A stretch of 64,000 nucleotides of DNA, from positions 57,114,970-57,178,969 of the forward strand of contig NC_057925.1 of NCBI RefSeq assembly GCF_018873765.1, given 5' to 3'. Below are positions 21,301-33,026 of this stretch, one piece after another. The stretch comes from Telopea speciosissima. Taxonomy: Eukaryota > Streptophyta > Magnoliopsida > Proteales > Proteaceae. The notes beneath the pieces are model-generated. The model searched no databases, was not told where the DNA came from, and saw only the letters and a program-made list of their open reading frames with translations. A program made the position numbers and the translations under genes. Position 1 is the stretch's first letter, and every line of letters begins with the position of its first letter.

Positions 21301-21573
21301 TGGGTGCATGTGATTGCGCAGGCTCCTTTTTTCCGACTAGTTCGACTAAAATGATATGATTTTTCCAATTGCCATACAAAGCCCATAATTATTGACTTAT
21401 TGATTTAAGTTTACATTAAATATATACCTGTATGGGAGTGCTTTGATAGGATCACATCCATTGGATCTATGAGAAATGATCTTGAGTTGGTCTATCACTT
21501 TCAGGATCACTTCATGTGTCATTGCATTATCTTTTTGACTCGAGGGAAGTCATGTTACTGGAGATAATCTATA

Positions 21574-21720
21574 CTTAGGCTATGTTTGGTGTGTATTCTT
21601 AAAATAGATTTTGGGTCTAGAATGCATTTTCAAACCTGAAGTCTTTTAGATTTTCTCACTTCAAAATGCATTTTAGATCTAGAATCTATTTAAAAAATGT
21701 ATAACAAACATAGCCTAAAT
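21574..21720. mobile_element. MITE with TTAGGCTATGTTTG ends
   Basis: Inverted ends TTAGGCTATGTTTGG / ACAAACATAGCCTAA with internal TCTAGAATGCATTTT pairing. Equivalent copies lie at 33634-33780 and, inverted, at about 59800-59955, so the insertion predates the segmental duplications. A further partial copy ends near 53570. Confidence 0.55.
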
Positions 21721-23729
21721 TAAAGATGGAACCGAAAAGAGAGAGAGAGAGAGTGTGTGCTCTTTACTGTTCTTGTCAATCAATGAGGTGGAAAGTTTTT
21801 TTTGTTTGTTTTTTCTTACTTTTTGGTTCTTCCCTGTCGTTTCTTTTGTCGCTATCTCAAATCTCCTTTCTCTATCTTTTTCTTTCCGTGTTTTGTTTTT
21901 TTTAAACCTTTCTAGTTTGTTCTTCTCATCTCTTTTGGGTCCTGATCGTATTTTTCCGTCCGGTAAAAGGCCATTGCCCGGAATTTCTCAATACCGCTTT
22001 CTATCGAATGTTACTTGATCGGCTTCCAAATGATCCTTTTTTTTCACTGTTGTCATTGAAATTTCTTTGAAAATCAAGGCTGTGTTTGATATGCATTTTT
22101 CGAACACATTCTAAATGCTTATAAAGACTCATTTAAGTTTACAATTCTACATGGTTTGGCTTTCAAATCTCAATGCCGATTACTCTCTCGTAGCTATCTA
22201 CTGTTTTATCTTCTCTAGCATTATCTTTTAAGCGTTGTTAATTAAAGGACTTTATTAATCATTGATCGTTTTTTCTCTGGGTGGTGGGATCCATTCCAAC
22301 ACATCTTGGGAACTCATTAATTTTGAGTCCGGCTCAGCTCCTCGTACGAGGAGGGAGAGGATTCTCCTTGCACGCTCATGGGTCAATACGTGATGTTCTA
22401 TGACGACTGTGTAATTCGACATCATGCAGTATGATTTATGGGAAAATGTTTGCACTGCGGATGCAGGGGGCATCCAGGCCCCTAAACATATGGGGGTGGG
22501 CGAAATGACGGTCCCACCTCTGTTGAATGATCCAAATGACTGTCCTGTATTGTCCCATGATTTTGGGCGTAGTGTGCACCGTGTGCTCTCGAGTATAGAA
22601 CATCGTCTCATTTTTTTTTTCTCAAATTGAACAATCTACAAAAATTGACTAGCATAAACAATGTACTAAAATTCTAAGGAAGGGGTTCTCTGTTCGAGAG
22701 CGTGCCTCTGGGCACAAGGATTTACAAAATGACCATTGCACCCTTCCTAATCGATTCCCACACACTCTCATTAATCGGGGTATTGGTGTTGAGCCATGCT
22801 CCCTTTCCCTTTTTTTTTTTTTTTTTGATAAATCCAAAAATTCTATTATGGAATCACATGAAAATAGAACCTTTAAAAAAAAAAAAAAAACTCAAATATA
22901 ATTATAGGTATTGGTATTAGTAGCCATATTGATCACCGTTGATATCAATATGTGTATCGAGGCCGTATCGACCTATATGAGGGATAAATTAAAAAAAGAA
23001 TCATTATTTAGCCCGTAGTTACATATTATGTGTATCAATATTGTATCCGATACCAATACGTACATGTCACTTGATACACTGATACAATAACGTTGCCTTA
23101 AGTAAGTGTCTAATTAAATTCATCATCTTCAAAAACAAATAGGGGTACATGAAGAGAAACTTCACTGGACTCATGGTGTCTTGATAAAATATAGACTCGA
23201 CAAGAGGAAAATGTCTCAAATACAAGCAGATGATTGGATTGAAACCGTATCTTTGTAAATTCTGAATTTATTTTGAGCTTTTTTTAATAATAAATAATTC
23301 AAAACAAATAATAATTTTTGATCAAATAATGAGAATAGTTAGAATACCTTTTTATTATATTGTGTTTTTTGCAAATCTTTTTACTTATGTAAGGTAATGA
23401 TTTTGTAAACTGCTTATAAATATTTGTAAGGGAGAAAAAACATTAATCCGTTGCGTAGCTCAGCATGTACTTATGTCCACACATAAATATACGTGAAATG
23501 ACCAGCACACCCCCTAAAAAGACAAAAGAGACCAAGGGTGCATGAACCAAAAAAAAATTTGCTATTACACTTGTAGCAAAAATGTTCCTACTGCAAGGAT
23601 GGTAACCAAAGAAATGAGATCTTAAATATTTTAAAAAATATTTAAACTTAGGAGGGTATTAATGAACCCAAATGGAAAGTAAATTATTCCATTTCGTAGT
23701 ATAACAGAAAACTTTCCATGATTCTATCA

Positions 23730-24043
23730 GAGCACAAGTACAAGCCATGTCACGCGATCGAGTGCGATTCAGATGATTGTGGGCGAGTGGAGGATACCTT
23801 GGTACTGCCGTGAGGTTTTTTTATGAGATCCACGTGTTGCGTGATAGCTTCCGAAGCTGCTGTTTTGCGCACCATGTGCGTGAGCTGGACTTCTTTGCTC
23901 AGCCCAGGAACTCCACTTTAGTGGGGACAGCCTCCCAGGGGCACTCTCGATGTTAGTCCGGGATGATGCCCTTGGGCGTCGGTTCCCTAGCCTGTAATCC
24001 TTTATTCATTTTTATATAATAAAATCTCCTTTATCCAAAAAAA
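23730..24043 (+). mobile_element. L1-type LINE 3' end fragment
   Basis: GC-rich text ending CCTAGCCTGTAATCC, then TTTATTCATTTTTATATAAT, AAAATCTCC and an A-rich tail. This is the usual form of plant L1 3' ends. No open frame. Confidence 0.45.
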
Positions 24044-24385
24044 GAAATATATTTTTAGGGATAAAGTCTTTTGCATTAAAGATGCACCTTGTCCAAACAC
24101 ATTGGGATGGACAGAATGACATTCCCGTTCCCTAATGACCCAAATCTCGCCTTTATTCCACCCCATGTATTGCGCTTAAATACGTAGACGAAATTTTCCT
24201 ACTACACTTGCAACAAGAATGTTCTCAGATACATTCCTGGACAAAGAACGTGGCACATGTATTTAAGAACCAATTTGCTGCGGGTCCGGTGGGTTAGATT
24301 TACATGTCGTTTTGAGTTGTATGCTTGTAGAATTTTTATCAAGTCATTAATGATTTATCAGGTCAACTGTAGTCAAGAGAGAAGA

Positions 24386-24388
<3 letters not shown>

Positions 24389-24421
<33 letters not shown>
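24389..24421. repeat. (CT)n microsatellite in the presumed leader of the ankyrin gene
   Basis: About 16 CT units, some 200 bp upstream of the possible start ATG at 24621. Pyrimidine-rich leader sequence is common at plant transcription starts. Confidence 0.75.
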
Positions 24422-24425
<4 letters not shown>

Positions 24426-24620
24426 TTTCTTTCCATACACTTACTTTCCCTACGCTGTCCCACACTCAAAAGTGTCTTTCAAAACTGTCTTCCACTATCT
24501 TAACTTCTTTTAAGATTGCTTGTTTTCTGCTAAATCTCGATCTACCTTCAGTACTCATTCTTGCGATCGCCGGCACGTTAGAGAAGGAGGAGAAGGAGAG
24601 CAGTGCACCATCGCCGAGGT

Positions 24621-27600
24621 ATGGCAGGTGATAGACAAAATGACAGAATCCATGAAACCATCGGTACGTAGGAGTTGGTTTCTTTTTAGCTTTCTCATCT
24701 CTCCCTTACTTCTTTTTTTTACTTCTAAACTTATTACTTGAAGAATTAATATATGATTTAATTGGTTTCTTTATTCATATATTTTATAGGTATGGAAGGA
24801 CCACCGAAGGAAATTAATGTCTCATCAGTTACAAACGAAGTGCTAACAACCGATGATGAAGACAATATTCCTATTCTGACAGAAGAAAACTATATGAGTT
24901 GGAAAGAAAAGATGGAAAATTTGTTGAAAAAGAAAGGACTTTGGGATTATGTGGTTGGAGCAAAACGTGAACCTGAAAATACTTTCAGCCAAGAATATGA
25001 GGATTGGTTGCAGATAAAGAAAGAAATTGTATCATTATTCAGAAGAAAGTGTGGATCTGAGACACTACAAGATATTGAAAAGCTAGACATCACTGTACTT
25101 ATTTGGAGCCAATTGGTTAACATGTATGAGTCCACTCATCCAACAAAAGCCACAGGTAACTCTAATGCCTCTCTTTCTCTCTCTCTCTGTGGTATGTTCC
25201 AAAGGGTTTATAAAAATCGTGATCGGGGAATCTTCACGTACGTGAACGACTCACAGGAGAGAGTGCCCAAGATCTTATAAGTCTCCATACAAATTACTCA
25301 CATCTCACATTTGATGTGGGATTATTATTTTCGTCTTTCGCTTGAAATCCGCAAAAAAAAAAATTTCATTTTTTTCCCTTTTGTCAAAACAAATAAATAG
25401 GCCTATGTTATTGATGGCATGAGACAAAAGACCAGATACAACTCAAGGACTCATCTCCTTAAGTCCTAACTTGACTTTTACCCAAAAAAAAAAAGTCCTA
25501 ACTTGACCCAAATAAGGATGGGGACGAAAAGAAAATCGTCAACTACTTGAGAAGTATCTATTGGATCGGGCTCCTTTCTAGCAGGCATCCAACGTCTAGG
25601 CTGGTTAGATGTGTGCTGGCACACAGCCTGTGCATCCAGCCATTGGATTACTTACTGGGCACTACCGGGGTGTTGGGCTTGCTGGAGAAGAGCCGGATCC
25701 GATATATATTAGGGGCAGTTTTTAAATGGCTAACCCTGACTAATTACATGCGTCTGCCATTATGGTTGAGGTTAAGGAAAATAGCATCCCCCCCCCCTTT
25801 TTATTTTCCTTACCTTCTTATGTTTTGTCTGAGCTTAATTGTGTCATTTATTCCTCTCTTTCACCTAATTTGTCTTTTAAGTGAGTAACTTCTTGGCCCT
25901 TAGGTAGGGGTGTAAATGAATAGTTGAAATTTATTTCCGTATCTGTGTCCTTATCTGTTTAGCACTATTCGAATCCGTCGAAAAGTTAAACGGATGCGGA
26001 TACGGATAGGCTATAGCTATCCGAAAAGCTATATTTACATGTAAATGAATAACATATCCGATCCGTATCCGTGTCCATATTTGTTTAGCACTATCCGAAT
26101 ACGTCCGAAAACTAATCAGATGCGGATGTAGCACTATCCGAGCCGAATTCAATCCGTTTACATCCCTACCCTTAGGGGTTTCTGTACTTTCCATCCTCAT
26201 TAATAAAGGTCGCATGATACCTGTGCCCAGATATAGGACCTTGCAAAATTATCGTTCAGCCAACAGGGGACTTAAAATTCCTACTCTATCAAATGCTTTT
26301 ACACACCGTTGTTATTGGCCCCCTGTGTTAGTGCAGGCGTTACATGACTAGACATCGATCTCTTGCCCTGTATCTCTCCCTTCCCCTACAAACACACAAA
26401 AAAACAAAAGGAGCAAAACTTGAATATCTTTAGATCAATATTAATTCAAGACTACAATTACTATATTTTCTTGTTCATTTTAGTTCATCAAGAATATATA
26501 ATTGCTTTCTTTATACATAGGTATGGAAGGAGCGATGGAAACTAATGTCTTGTCAGTGACAGAAGCTCCTAATAATCCTATTTCTATGAAAAGTGAAGAG
26601 GCATCATCATCATCATCATTACAGGAGGAAAACATTACTACTTTGCCAATTTCTGTGGAAAGTGAAGTGCTAATGGACGTCGACATTCCTATTCTGACAG
26701 AAGAAAACTATTCAAGTTGGAAAGAAAATATGGAAAGAATCTTGAAGAAGAAAGGACTTTGGGATTATGTGGTTGGAGCAAAACATGAACCTGAAAATCC
26801 TTCCAGCAAAGAATATGCGAATTGGTTGAAGATAGACGAAAAAATTCAAATAATATTCAGTAAAAAGTGTGGAGCTAGGACACTGCCATATATTGCGTTG
26901 CAACACAGTTCACTTATTTGGAGGCAATTGGTTACCATGTATGAGTTCACTTACCCAGCAAACACAGGTAAAGTAATATGGTTTCTATCAATTATTTTGT
27001 TAGGTATCTGAGATCAAACCCTTTAGCCTAATCGTTATCCCCTCCAATTCGCTGCCTGCTCTAATTCCTTTAATTCCACACATAGGGGGGGGGAATGACC
27101 ACTCTACCCCCTGCCCGAACACACTGCCCAAGGTGGGATCCACTCCCCCTATTAAAGGAATTGGGAGCGGGCAGCAAATTGGAGGTGATAATTATTTCCC
27201 TTTAACCTATCTCATATTAGGTTCGCCCAATCTAACGTCCATAAACTAGAATGAGCCCAGTAGGCATATAACAGATCACCATGCTTCCGCAGTCGTCATC
27301 CTCGGCGGCTCTCGATCACTCTAGGAAACTTTTCCTCTGGTGGTAGGTAGCCTGGCCCTTTCTAAGCAGTTCCACTCTGCTCCAAGGTTTTTGTCTGGCC
27401 AACTGGTAGCTCTTTCTTGACGGCTTTCACTCAACTACTCCAGGTAGCCCTTTCCGTGACTCGAACCCGTGACGTGGTGCCCAGTTGATCTGATACCAAA
27501 TGTTAAGTACTTGACCGATACGCCAAAGACTCCAGAGCTGATGGAATGCGTTAAATCAAGCCTTTTAACCTATCTCAGACTAGGCTGGCCCAATCTAGCG

Positions 27601-30600
27601 TCCATACACTACAGTGAACCCCATTAGGCACATTACATAATATTCTTCGAAATTTATCAGTCCTTTAACTATAATCCATTGGCTAGTTGTAGGAAAAATG
27701 AAGAGGAAGAGCACAAATTACACATGGAGTTTGCCTTTTTACAAAGCTATTGTTGATGGTAATTGGAAGAGTGTCTCTGAGTTCCTCTCAAAAAATGAGG
27801 GAGTTCTTGCAGTCAGGCTCACATCATCAGGAGAACTCCCTCTTCATGTGGCAGTTCAAAATGGAAAGGTTAAAATTGCAAAGGAAATGCTAAAAAATAT
27901 GTCGGTAGAGGTTCTATCAAGACAAGAAAAAGATGGCAAAACAATCCTCCATATTGCTTCTGTAAGTGGGAACAAAGAGATCGTAAGGGCCATCGTTCAA
28001 AAGGATGCAAAACTAGTGATGATCAAAAGCCAATACTACAAAAATTGCATCCCAATCATCTACGCTGCCGCTGCAGGCAAAAAAGATGTGGTCAATTATC
28101 TTTACCCGATTACCATACACCAAGATGCAAAGAATCACAAGGAAGAAGACCACCACAATACTGGCGATGATGAACGTGAAACAACTAGAGCTGAAATTCT
28201 TGTTTCTCTAATTTTTGGTGATTTCTATGGTAAGTGAGTGATTAGGATCTAGATCCTTTATTTCTGAGCTGCCCCTACTTCTGAGTCTTCTATGCACCCC
28301 ACACATAGCAAGGCGGAAAAGACCGCCTTGCCCCTGCTCAGGCAAGGTGCTCGGGTAGGGGCAAGACGGTCTTTTCGCAACCTTGCTGTGTCTGGGGCGC
28401 ACAGATCCAGCTCGGGATAATTATTTATCCCTTATTTATATGTATTCATTTATTTTTATTTTTTTGTAGGGCAAGCTCTTCATCTACTAAGGACATACCC
28501 AAATTTAGTCTTGATCTACAATACTGGAGGGCTGACAGCCATTGGAGCACTCGCAATGAAGCCTACTGCATTTCAAAGTTCATTACCCAGTAAAAGAAGT
28601 GTTGGGACCTTGTTATATTACTTAATTTACTCATGTAAGTATTTTCTATCATCGATCCCTTCTTTTAGCTCCTTTAATTGCCTGTACTGTACCAAACAAA
28701 AAATTTGAGGAGTGGGATTCTTAAACTGGTCCTCCATCTGAAGGGGTTATCTAGAGTTCTAGACAGGCCTTTGTTTTGCCACATGGTGGGTTAGATTGGG
28801 GGTGGGGGGAGGGGGTCACCCAGATCCTCTCCAGTTCACCAGCCCCTACAGAACACATCTGACGGCTAGGAGCATCCAGGCACGCACGCATAGTGCCTTC
28901 AGCTGTCAGATGCTCGTTGGAGAGGATTTCTTTCCTAGATGGGGACTGTAATTTTGTGGATGGGTTCGGGAGTGTGGCCTACGCTAGCACTCCTATGTAT
29001 CTATCTGTCTCTCCTTAAAATAAAGATGCAAATCTGTCTTTTAGAGATAGACTCATGGGAGTTCGGACGTTGGTCACACTCAGCTCCCGGACAAAGTTCT
29101 TTTTTCCTTAGCATTTCCAGAAGAGAGAGGATAGTGAGAAAAGAGACCCCAACATTTGGGGAGGAAGAAGGAAGAAGAAGGAATCTCTTCACCCACTAGT
29201 TGTTATGAAAAGGTAAAATGGACATTTCATCTACACTTCTAAGGCCATGTCATCAGTTAACGTGCGATGGCTAACGGTCAGTTAGTTTAGTAGAGTTTTG
29301 AAACTACAGGGGTGCATTCGTTCACTTTTTGAAATCTTGGATTGATATCTATTTAATGCAAAGTACAGGATGTACACATCATTTTCCCCTTTTTATTTTT
29401 TTTAATCTCATAGATCTAAACAATTTCTTTTTTTAAAACATACTATGGGGACGAATCTCTTATATAGGGTACACTTTCTAATTAATCATATATTTTCAAA
29501 TGCAAAATTCCCTCTATATGTATTAATATATTTGGAGCAGTGCTAGATGTCCATGTGGATGCCAAAAATGCTTGTTATTGGTGCGAAAGAAGAGACTTGG
29601 AAAATTCCTTCGATGCCAACGGACACAGCACTCAAGGTTCTCTCTCTCTCTCTCTCTCTTCAGATTATGGATGCAGGAGATGGCCAAAATAAGCCTGCGT
29701 TAGGGCCTGAAACATGTAAACCCAATCCACACTACCAAAAAACATCTGCTTGTCATCCTTTCCAACAGAAGGCCTCAAATGAGCTTAAACTCAATTTGAA
29801 TTTCCTTACAATATTTGGAATTATTAATTTCCTAGGGTAGGAAACATGGATCCTTAATTTTAGGGAAAATTACATGATTAGTTACTTTTGGGTTTTTATT
29901 TATAAAACTGTCCACCCTATGTTTGAGTTAACAAAAATAGACAAAAACACTTTTAGTTTTACAAAATTAGACAAAACAGTGACTCTCCTTCCTTCCTTGG
30001 CAGTTCCCCTCTAAAAAAATCTCTTTTTTCCTCTGTTACTTGGGGTAGCAGAGAATGGCGGTAGATAGGACAAAGGTAGGGTTGCAGGGAATGGAGGATG
30101 CCTGAGCGAGAAGGCAATGACAGGGGTAAAAATGTCTAAAAAAGTAGGTGTGGGAGGGAGAGACACTATTTTGTCTAGTTTTGTAAACCTTAACTTGTTT
30201 TTGTCTATTTTTGTTAACTCAAACATAGGGTGGACAGTTTTGTAAATGAAAACACAAAAGTAGTTAATCATGTAATTTTCCCTTAATTTTATTCCCTCCA
30301 GATCCCTGCCCGGCACAGTTCCCCAATGCCCCTGACAAGGGGGGGTGCAATGACCACCCTATCCCTTTTCGAACACTTTGTCCGAATGGGGACCAACCCC
30401 CCTTATTAGAGGCATTGGGGAACTGAGCCAGCAAGGGAACTTGAGGAGATAATTTTCCAAGAAACATACAACTAGTCTTAAGTGGTTACTTTTGGGAAAA
30501 GCTAATTGTGGAACTTATACTAAAGCCCTACAAGGGTTTGTGAACCCTAAGATGGGTTGGTGAACGAACCTTCACTGGGCAGTGAAGAAAAACTTTCTCC

Positions 30601-31450
30601 AATAATATATACTAGCTAATAGGCTTTCCTAGCTAGTAATATCCCAATAATAACTTCACCAAAAAAATATATATATATCCCAATAATAACACATTTCATT
30701 ATGATGATGCAGGGAATATGATGATGTGTGGGCCATATTGCACAAGAAGTACAAAATGCATTTTTTTTCAGTTTTGTAAGGATCTATGGTTACGCTTCCG
30801 CAGGCTATTTCAGAATACACTTATTGAACTAGGTAAGAATTAATTGGTAAGAATCATGTTAGTGATGTGGCCATGTGGCTTCATCCCTATCCACAAAATA
30901 ATAGAGATAACTTGCTCTATATATTGTTTTCCAAAAGACTCTAAAATATAAAATGGATTAGGAGATAGAAAATAAGAAGAGAAGTCAAGAGCAATCACAG
31001 AGGAGCCCTTAAATTGCAAGGGTCTTTTGGAAGACAGTAGAGCCATGATAATAGAGCTATCGAAGTACCCAAATTGCATTTTTTTTTTTTTAAAGTTTTG
31101 TACGGGTCTATGGTTACGCTTCCGCAGGCTATTTCAGAGTGCACTTATTGAATTAGGTGAGAACATGGTTTTTGTGCACGGTATTGGAGCAGTTATCAAC
31201 AACACAAAAAACCAATACGATACTGGCCTGGTCGACTGTATCGGACAAAATTACCCTTTGATTTCCTTAAAAAATGAGTTTTCGGACCATTTTACCTCTT
31301 GTTCGTATCATGTTACCGATACGGTATCGGTGACTAGCAAAACTGGTACATATTGTCCGATACAAGCAATACGATACCGATACGTAGAACCATGGGTGAG
31401 AATTAATTGATGAGAATCATACCCCTCCCCCCCCCCCCCACACACACACA

Positions 31451-31487
<37 letters not shown>

Positions 31488-33026
31488 TAGCATATTAGAA
31501 TCACTCACTGCATCCTTATAAAGCTCATCATCATCATGAAACGTAACTCTTGCCTGGCTACATGTATACACTGGACGATATGATAGTGCCTGGTTGCAAG
31601 CAAATCTATGAAGAGAAGATGAAGCATTATGGTGCTTTTGAGCTACTAAAAGAAGCATGGAGGATAGTATCAGAAATTGATGACCTTGAGCCTGTGAAAA
31701 AAGAACTGGTTTTAGCAATGTTTCGAGCAACCGTGCATGGGATTGTTGAGTTTATTGAAGAGTGTATCAACAACTGTCCTCAGCTTCTATCACAATTGCG
31801 AATGACATCCGATCTTAGCCCAAATGAAGAAGGCCAAACAATATTTCATGCCGCAATCTGCTGCCGCCAAGAAAAGATTTTCCGGCTTATCCATCATCTA
31901 GGTCCAATGAAGGATGATTTTGTCTGGTTGAATGATAAATTGGGAAACTATATGCCACATCTAGCTGCTAAAAAAGCACCTATTGAGAGGCTCAATCAAG
32001 TTCCTGGTGCAGCTCTCCAAATGCAACGTGAGCTACTTTGGTATAAGGTACATATATATACCTCATTTTAATTCCTTCCTTCCTTAATTGCTTCTTCAAT
32101 TCCATGCATGCAAAGATTTTTCCTATTTTGGAATGTTGAGGAAACACCCTTATCCCCTAATTAACTTGCTTAGAATTTATGGGAAAATTATCTCTTGTGA
32201 TTCCCACCCAGTATAGTTATCTAGTGCCTCTAATAAGAGGGGGGTAGATCCCTATGAGAGGAATTGCAGGAACTGTACCTAGTATGGAACCGCAGGGGAT
32301 AAAGATCCGAATTTATGTGAGAGCAATTCTATGTCATCGTGAGTATATATTAATTTTAATACTTCCTCTTTAATTTTGTCTTCATTTTAGGAAGTGGAAA
32401 GCATTATGCCCCCTTTCTATGACTTATATCTAAACAAAAAAAATGAAAGACCAAGAATATTATTCACGAGGGAGCATGAAGTGCTAGTAAATGATGGAGC
32501 ATCATGGATGAAGGATACCGCAACACAATGCATGGTGGTAGCAACTTTAATAACTACGATTATGTTTGCAGCAGTGTTTACTGTACCAGGTCATGCAGGA
32601 GGAGGAGGAGGAGGAGGAGGAGGAGGAGAACCCAATAATTACATACAAGGCAAGTTTTCTATAGTTTTCGTCATATCAAATATATTAGCACTTTGCTCTT
32701 CGGTCGCTTCAATGTTGATGTTTCTAGCCATTATAACTTCACGATATGCGGAAGAAGACTTCTTGTCGACTTTGCCTCGGATGTTGATGCTGGGCCTTTT
32801 ATTTCTCTTCTTCTCTATAGTGGGGATGATGATAGCCTTTGTGGCAGCTATTTTATCTATGCTTCATCACGATGTTCGTCTATGGGCCTCCTTTCCAATT
32901 GTCTTTCTTGCAAGTATTCCAGTCACTATATATGCTTTGGTGGAACTTCCCTTATTCATACAACTAATGTTTAACACATCCTCGTCAGATGTATTCGGGA
33001 AGAGAAAATTAAAGAAGCATGCATGA
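24621..33026 (+). CDS. Gag-like (DUF4219-type) + ankyrin + PGG transmembrane protein, ACD6/ITN1-like, copy 2, intact
   Basis: Seven or eight coding exons with compatible phases: 24621-24663; A1 24790-25155 and/or A2 26521-26967; B 27693-28229; C 28470-28634; D 30713-30832; E 31587-32047; F 32391-33026 (TGA). Starting at ATG 26523 in A2, the sum is 2364 nt, 787 residues, without a stop. Residues about 55-150 read IPILTEENYSSWKENMERIL, KKGLWDYV, as in the N-terminal domain of Copia gag. Exon B holds ankyrin repeats (ELPLHVAVQNGKVKIAKEML; GKTILHIASVSGNKEIVRAI). Exon F holds the PGG-type region: CMVVATLITTIMFAAVFTVP, a run of ten glycines, then three more hydrophobic helices. Ankyrin-PGG proteins are plasma- or endomembrane proteins in immunity and salt/ABA signalling. 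The start is uncertain: 24621 gives MAGDRQNDRIHETIG joined in frame to A1 or A2. Either or both gag-like exons may be used. Confidence 0.8.
25905..26168. mobile_element. hAT-like MITE, 264 bp, with perfect 8-bp TSD
   Basis: TAGGGGTGTAAATG ... CGTTTACATCCCTA ends flanked by identical CCCTTAGG at 25897-25904 and 26169-26176. The interior is made of alternating CGGATACGGATAGG and CTATCCGAA words, so each half is itself partly self-complementary. It lies in the intron between the two gag-like exons. Confidence 0.85.
26998..27637 (-). mobile_element. TRIM-like miniature LTR retrotransposon (minus orientation) with nested MITE
   Basis: Terminal direct repeats: left 26998-27273 (plus-strand TGTTAGGTATC ... 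GGCATATAACA) and right 27501-27637 (TGTTAAGTACTT ... GGCACATTACA). They share TTTAACCTATCTCA and CCCAATCTA-CGTCCATA. Next to the right repeat the minus strand reads TTTGGTATCAGATC, a primer-binding site for initiator tRNA-Met (canonical TGGTATCAGAGC). The internal part is only about 227 bp and has no coding. The left repeat is longer because a MITE (about 27032-27200) is inserted. No target duplication recognised. It lies in the intron before exon B. Confidence 0.55.
27032..27200. mobile_element. Foldback MITE nested in the TRIM repeat
   Basis: The left arm TTATCCCCTCCAATTCGCTG ... CTAATTCCTTTAAT pairs with the right arm ATTAAAGGAATTGGGAGCGG ... AAATTGGAGGTGATAA. A related arm set occurs at about 30290-30465 (CCCCAATGCC / GGCATTGGGGAACTG) and, more diverged, at 32180-32310. 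Confidence 0.6.
28252..28418. mobile_element. Foldback MITE in intron B-C of the ankyrin gene
   Basis: Arms CATAGCAAGGCGGAAAAGAC/CGCCTTGCCCC and GGGGCAAGACGGTCTTTTCG/CAACCTTGCTGTG, with outer pairing GAGCTG.../...CCAGCTCGG. About 165 bp, non-coding. Confidence 0.55.
29863..30282. mobile_element. Mutator-like MITE, 420 bp, 9-bp TSD
   Basis: Ends GGGAAAATTACATGATTA and TAATCATGTAATTTTCCC are perfect inverses. Pairing extends inward about 130 bp (AAACTGTCCACCCTATGTTT / its complement). Flanks TTAATTTTA at 29854-29862 and 30283-30291 are identical 9-mers. No coding. Lies in intron C-D; same terminal family as the 17074-18399 element. Confidence 0.85.
30290..30465. mobile_element. Foldback MITE adjacent to the Mutator-like MITE
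   Basis: Arms with ATCCCTGCCCGGCACAGTTC / CCCCAATGCC and GGCATTGGGGAACTGAGCC / AGGGAACTTGAGGAG. It begins at the right TSD of the neighbouring element. About 175 bp. Confidence 0.5.
31050..31156 (+). pseudogene. Partial duplicate of ankyrin-gene exon D
   Basis: TTTTGTACGGGTCTATGGTT through GAATTAG with a GT donor at 31157 repeats the second half of exon D (TTTTGTAAGGATCTATGGTT ... GAACTAG). Translation KFCTGLWLRFRRLFQSALIE is open. It lacks the first half and the original acceptor. The AG at 31094-31095 would give a 61-nt exon entering in phase 0, which does not match the phase leaving exon C. Probably not used, or used only with exon skipping. Confidence 0.55.
31431..31488. repeat. C-run, (CA)n and (ATC)n compound microsatellite
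   Basis: A run of C, then CACACACACA, then about twelve ATC units, in the intron just before exon E. Confidence 0.85.
32598..32630 (+). repeat. Coding GGA microsatellite (polyglycine) in the PGG-protein loop
   Basis: About ten GGA/GGG codons encode a glycine run directly after the VFTVPGHAG end of the first membrane helix. Pseudogene copy 1 has a Ser/Asn-rich loop (ANKESSSDNTGGEEP) at the same place. The run is likely length-variable. Confidence 0.8.

Larger units (their letters stand above)
20844..24388. other. Intergenic region between ankyrin loci; transposon debris, no gene
   Basis: The first part is homologous to the 3' flank of ankyrin copy 2 (33.03-33.80 kb), interrupted by MITEs (separate entries). 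A short foldback spans about 22392-22606 (ATGTTCTATGAC / AGTATAGAACAT). A reversed poly(A)-like run with GATAAATCC follows at 22806-22836. The part at 23560-23700 resembles, inverted, 33995-34115. A LINE tail ends at 24043. No convincing coding frame. Confidence 0.45.

Noticed and set aside
31452-31488. ATC trinucleotide run as a possible coding repeat
   Set aside because: It lies in the intron before exon E; the acceptor at 31585-31586 is downstream of it.
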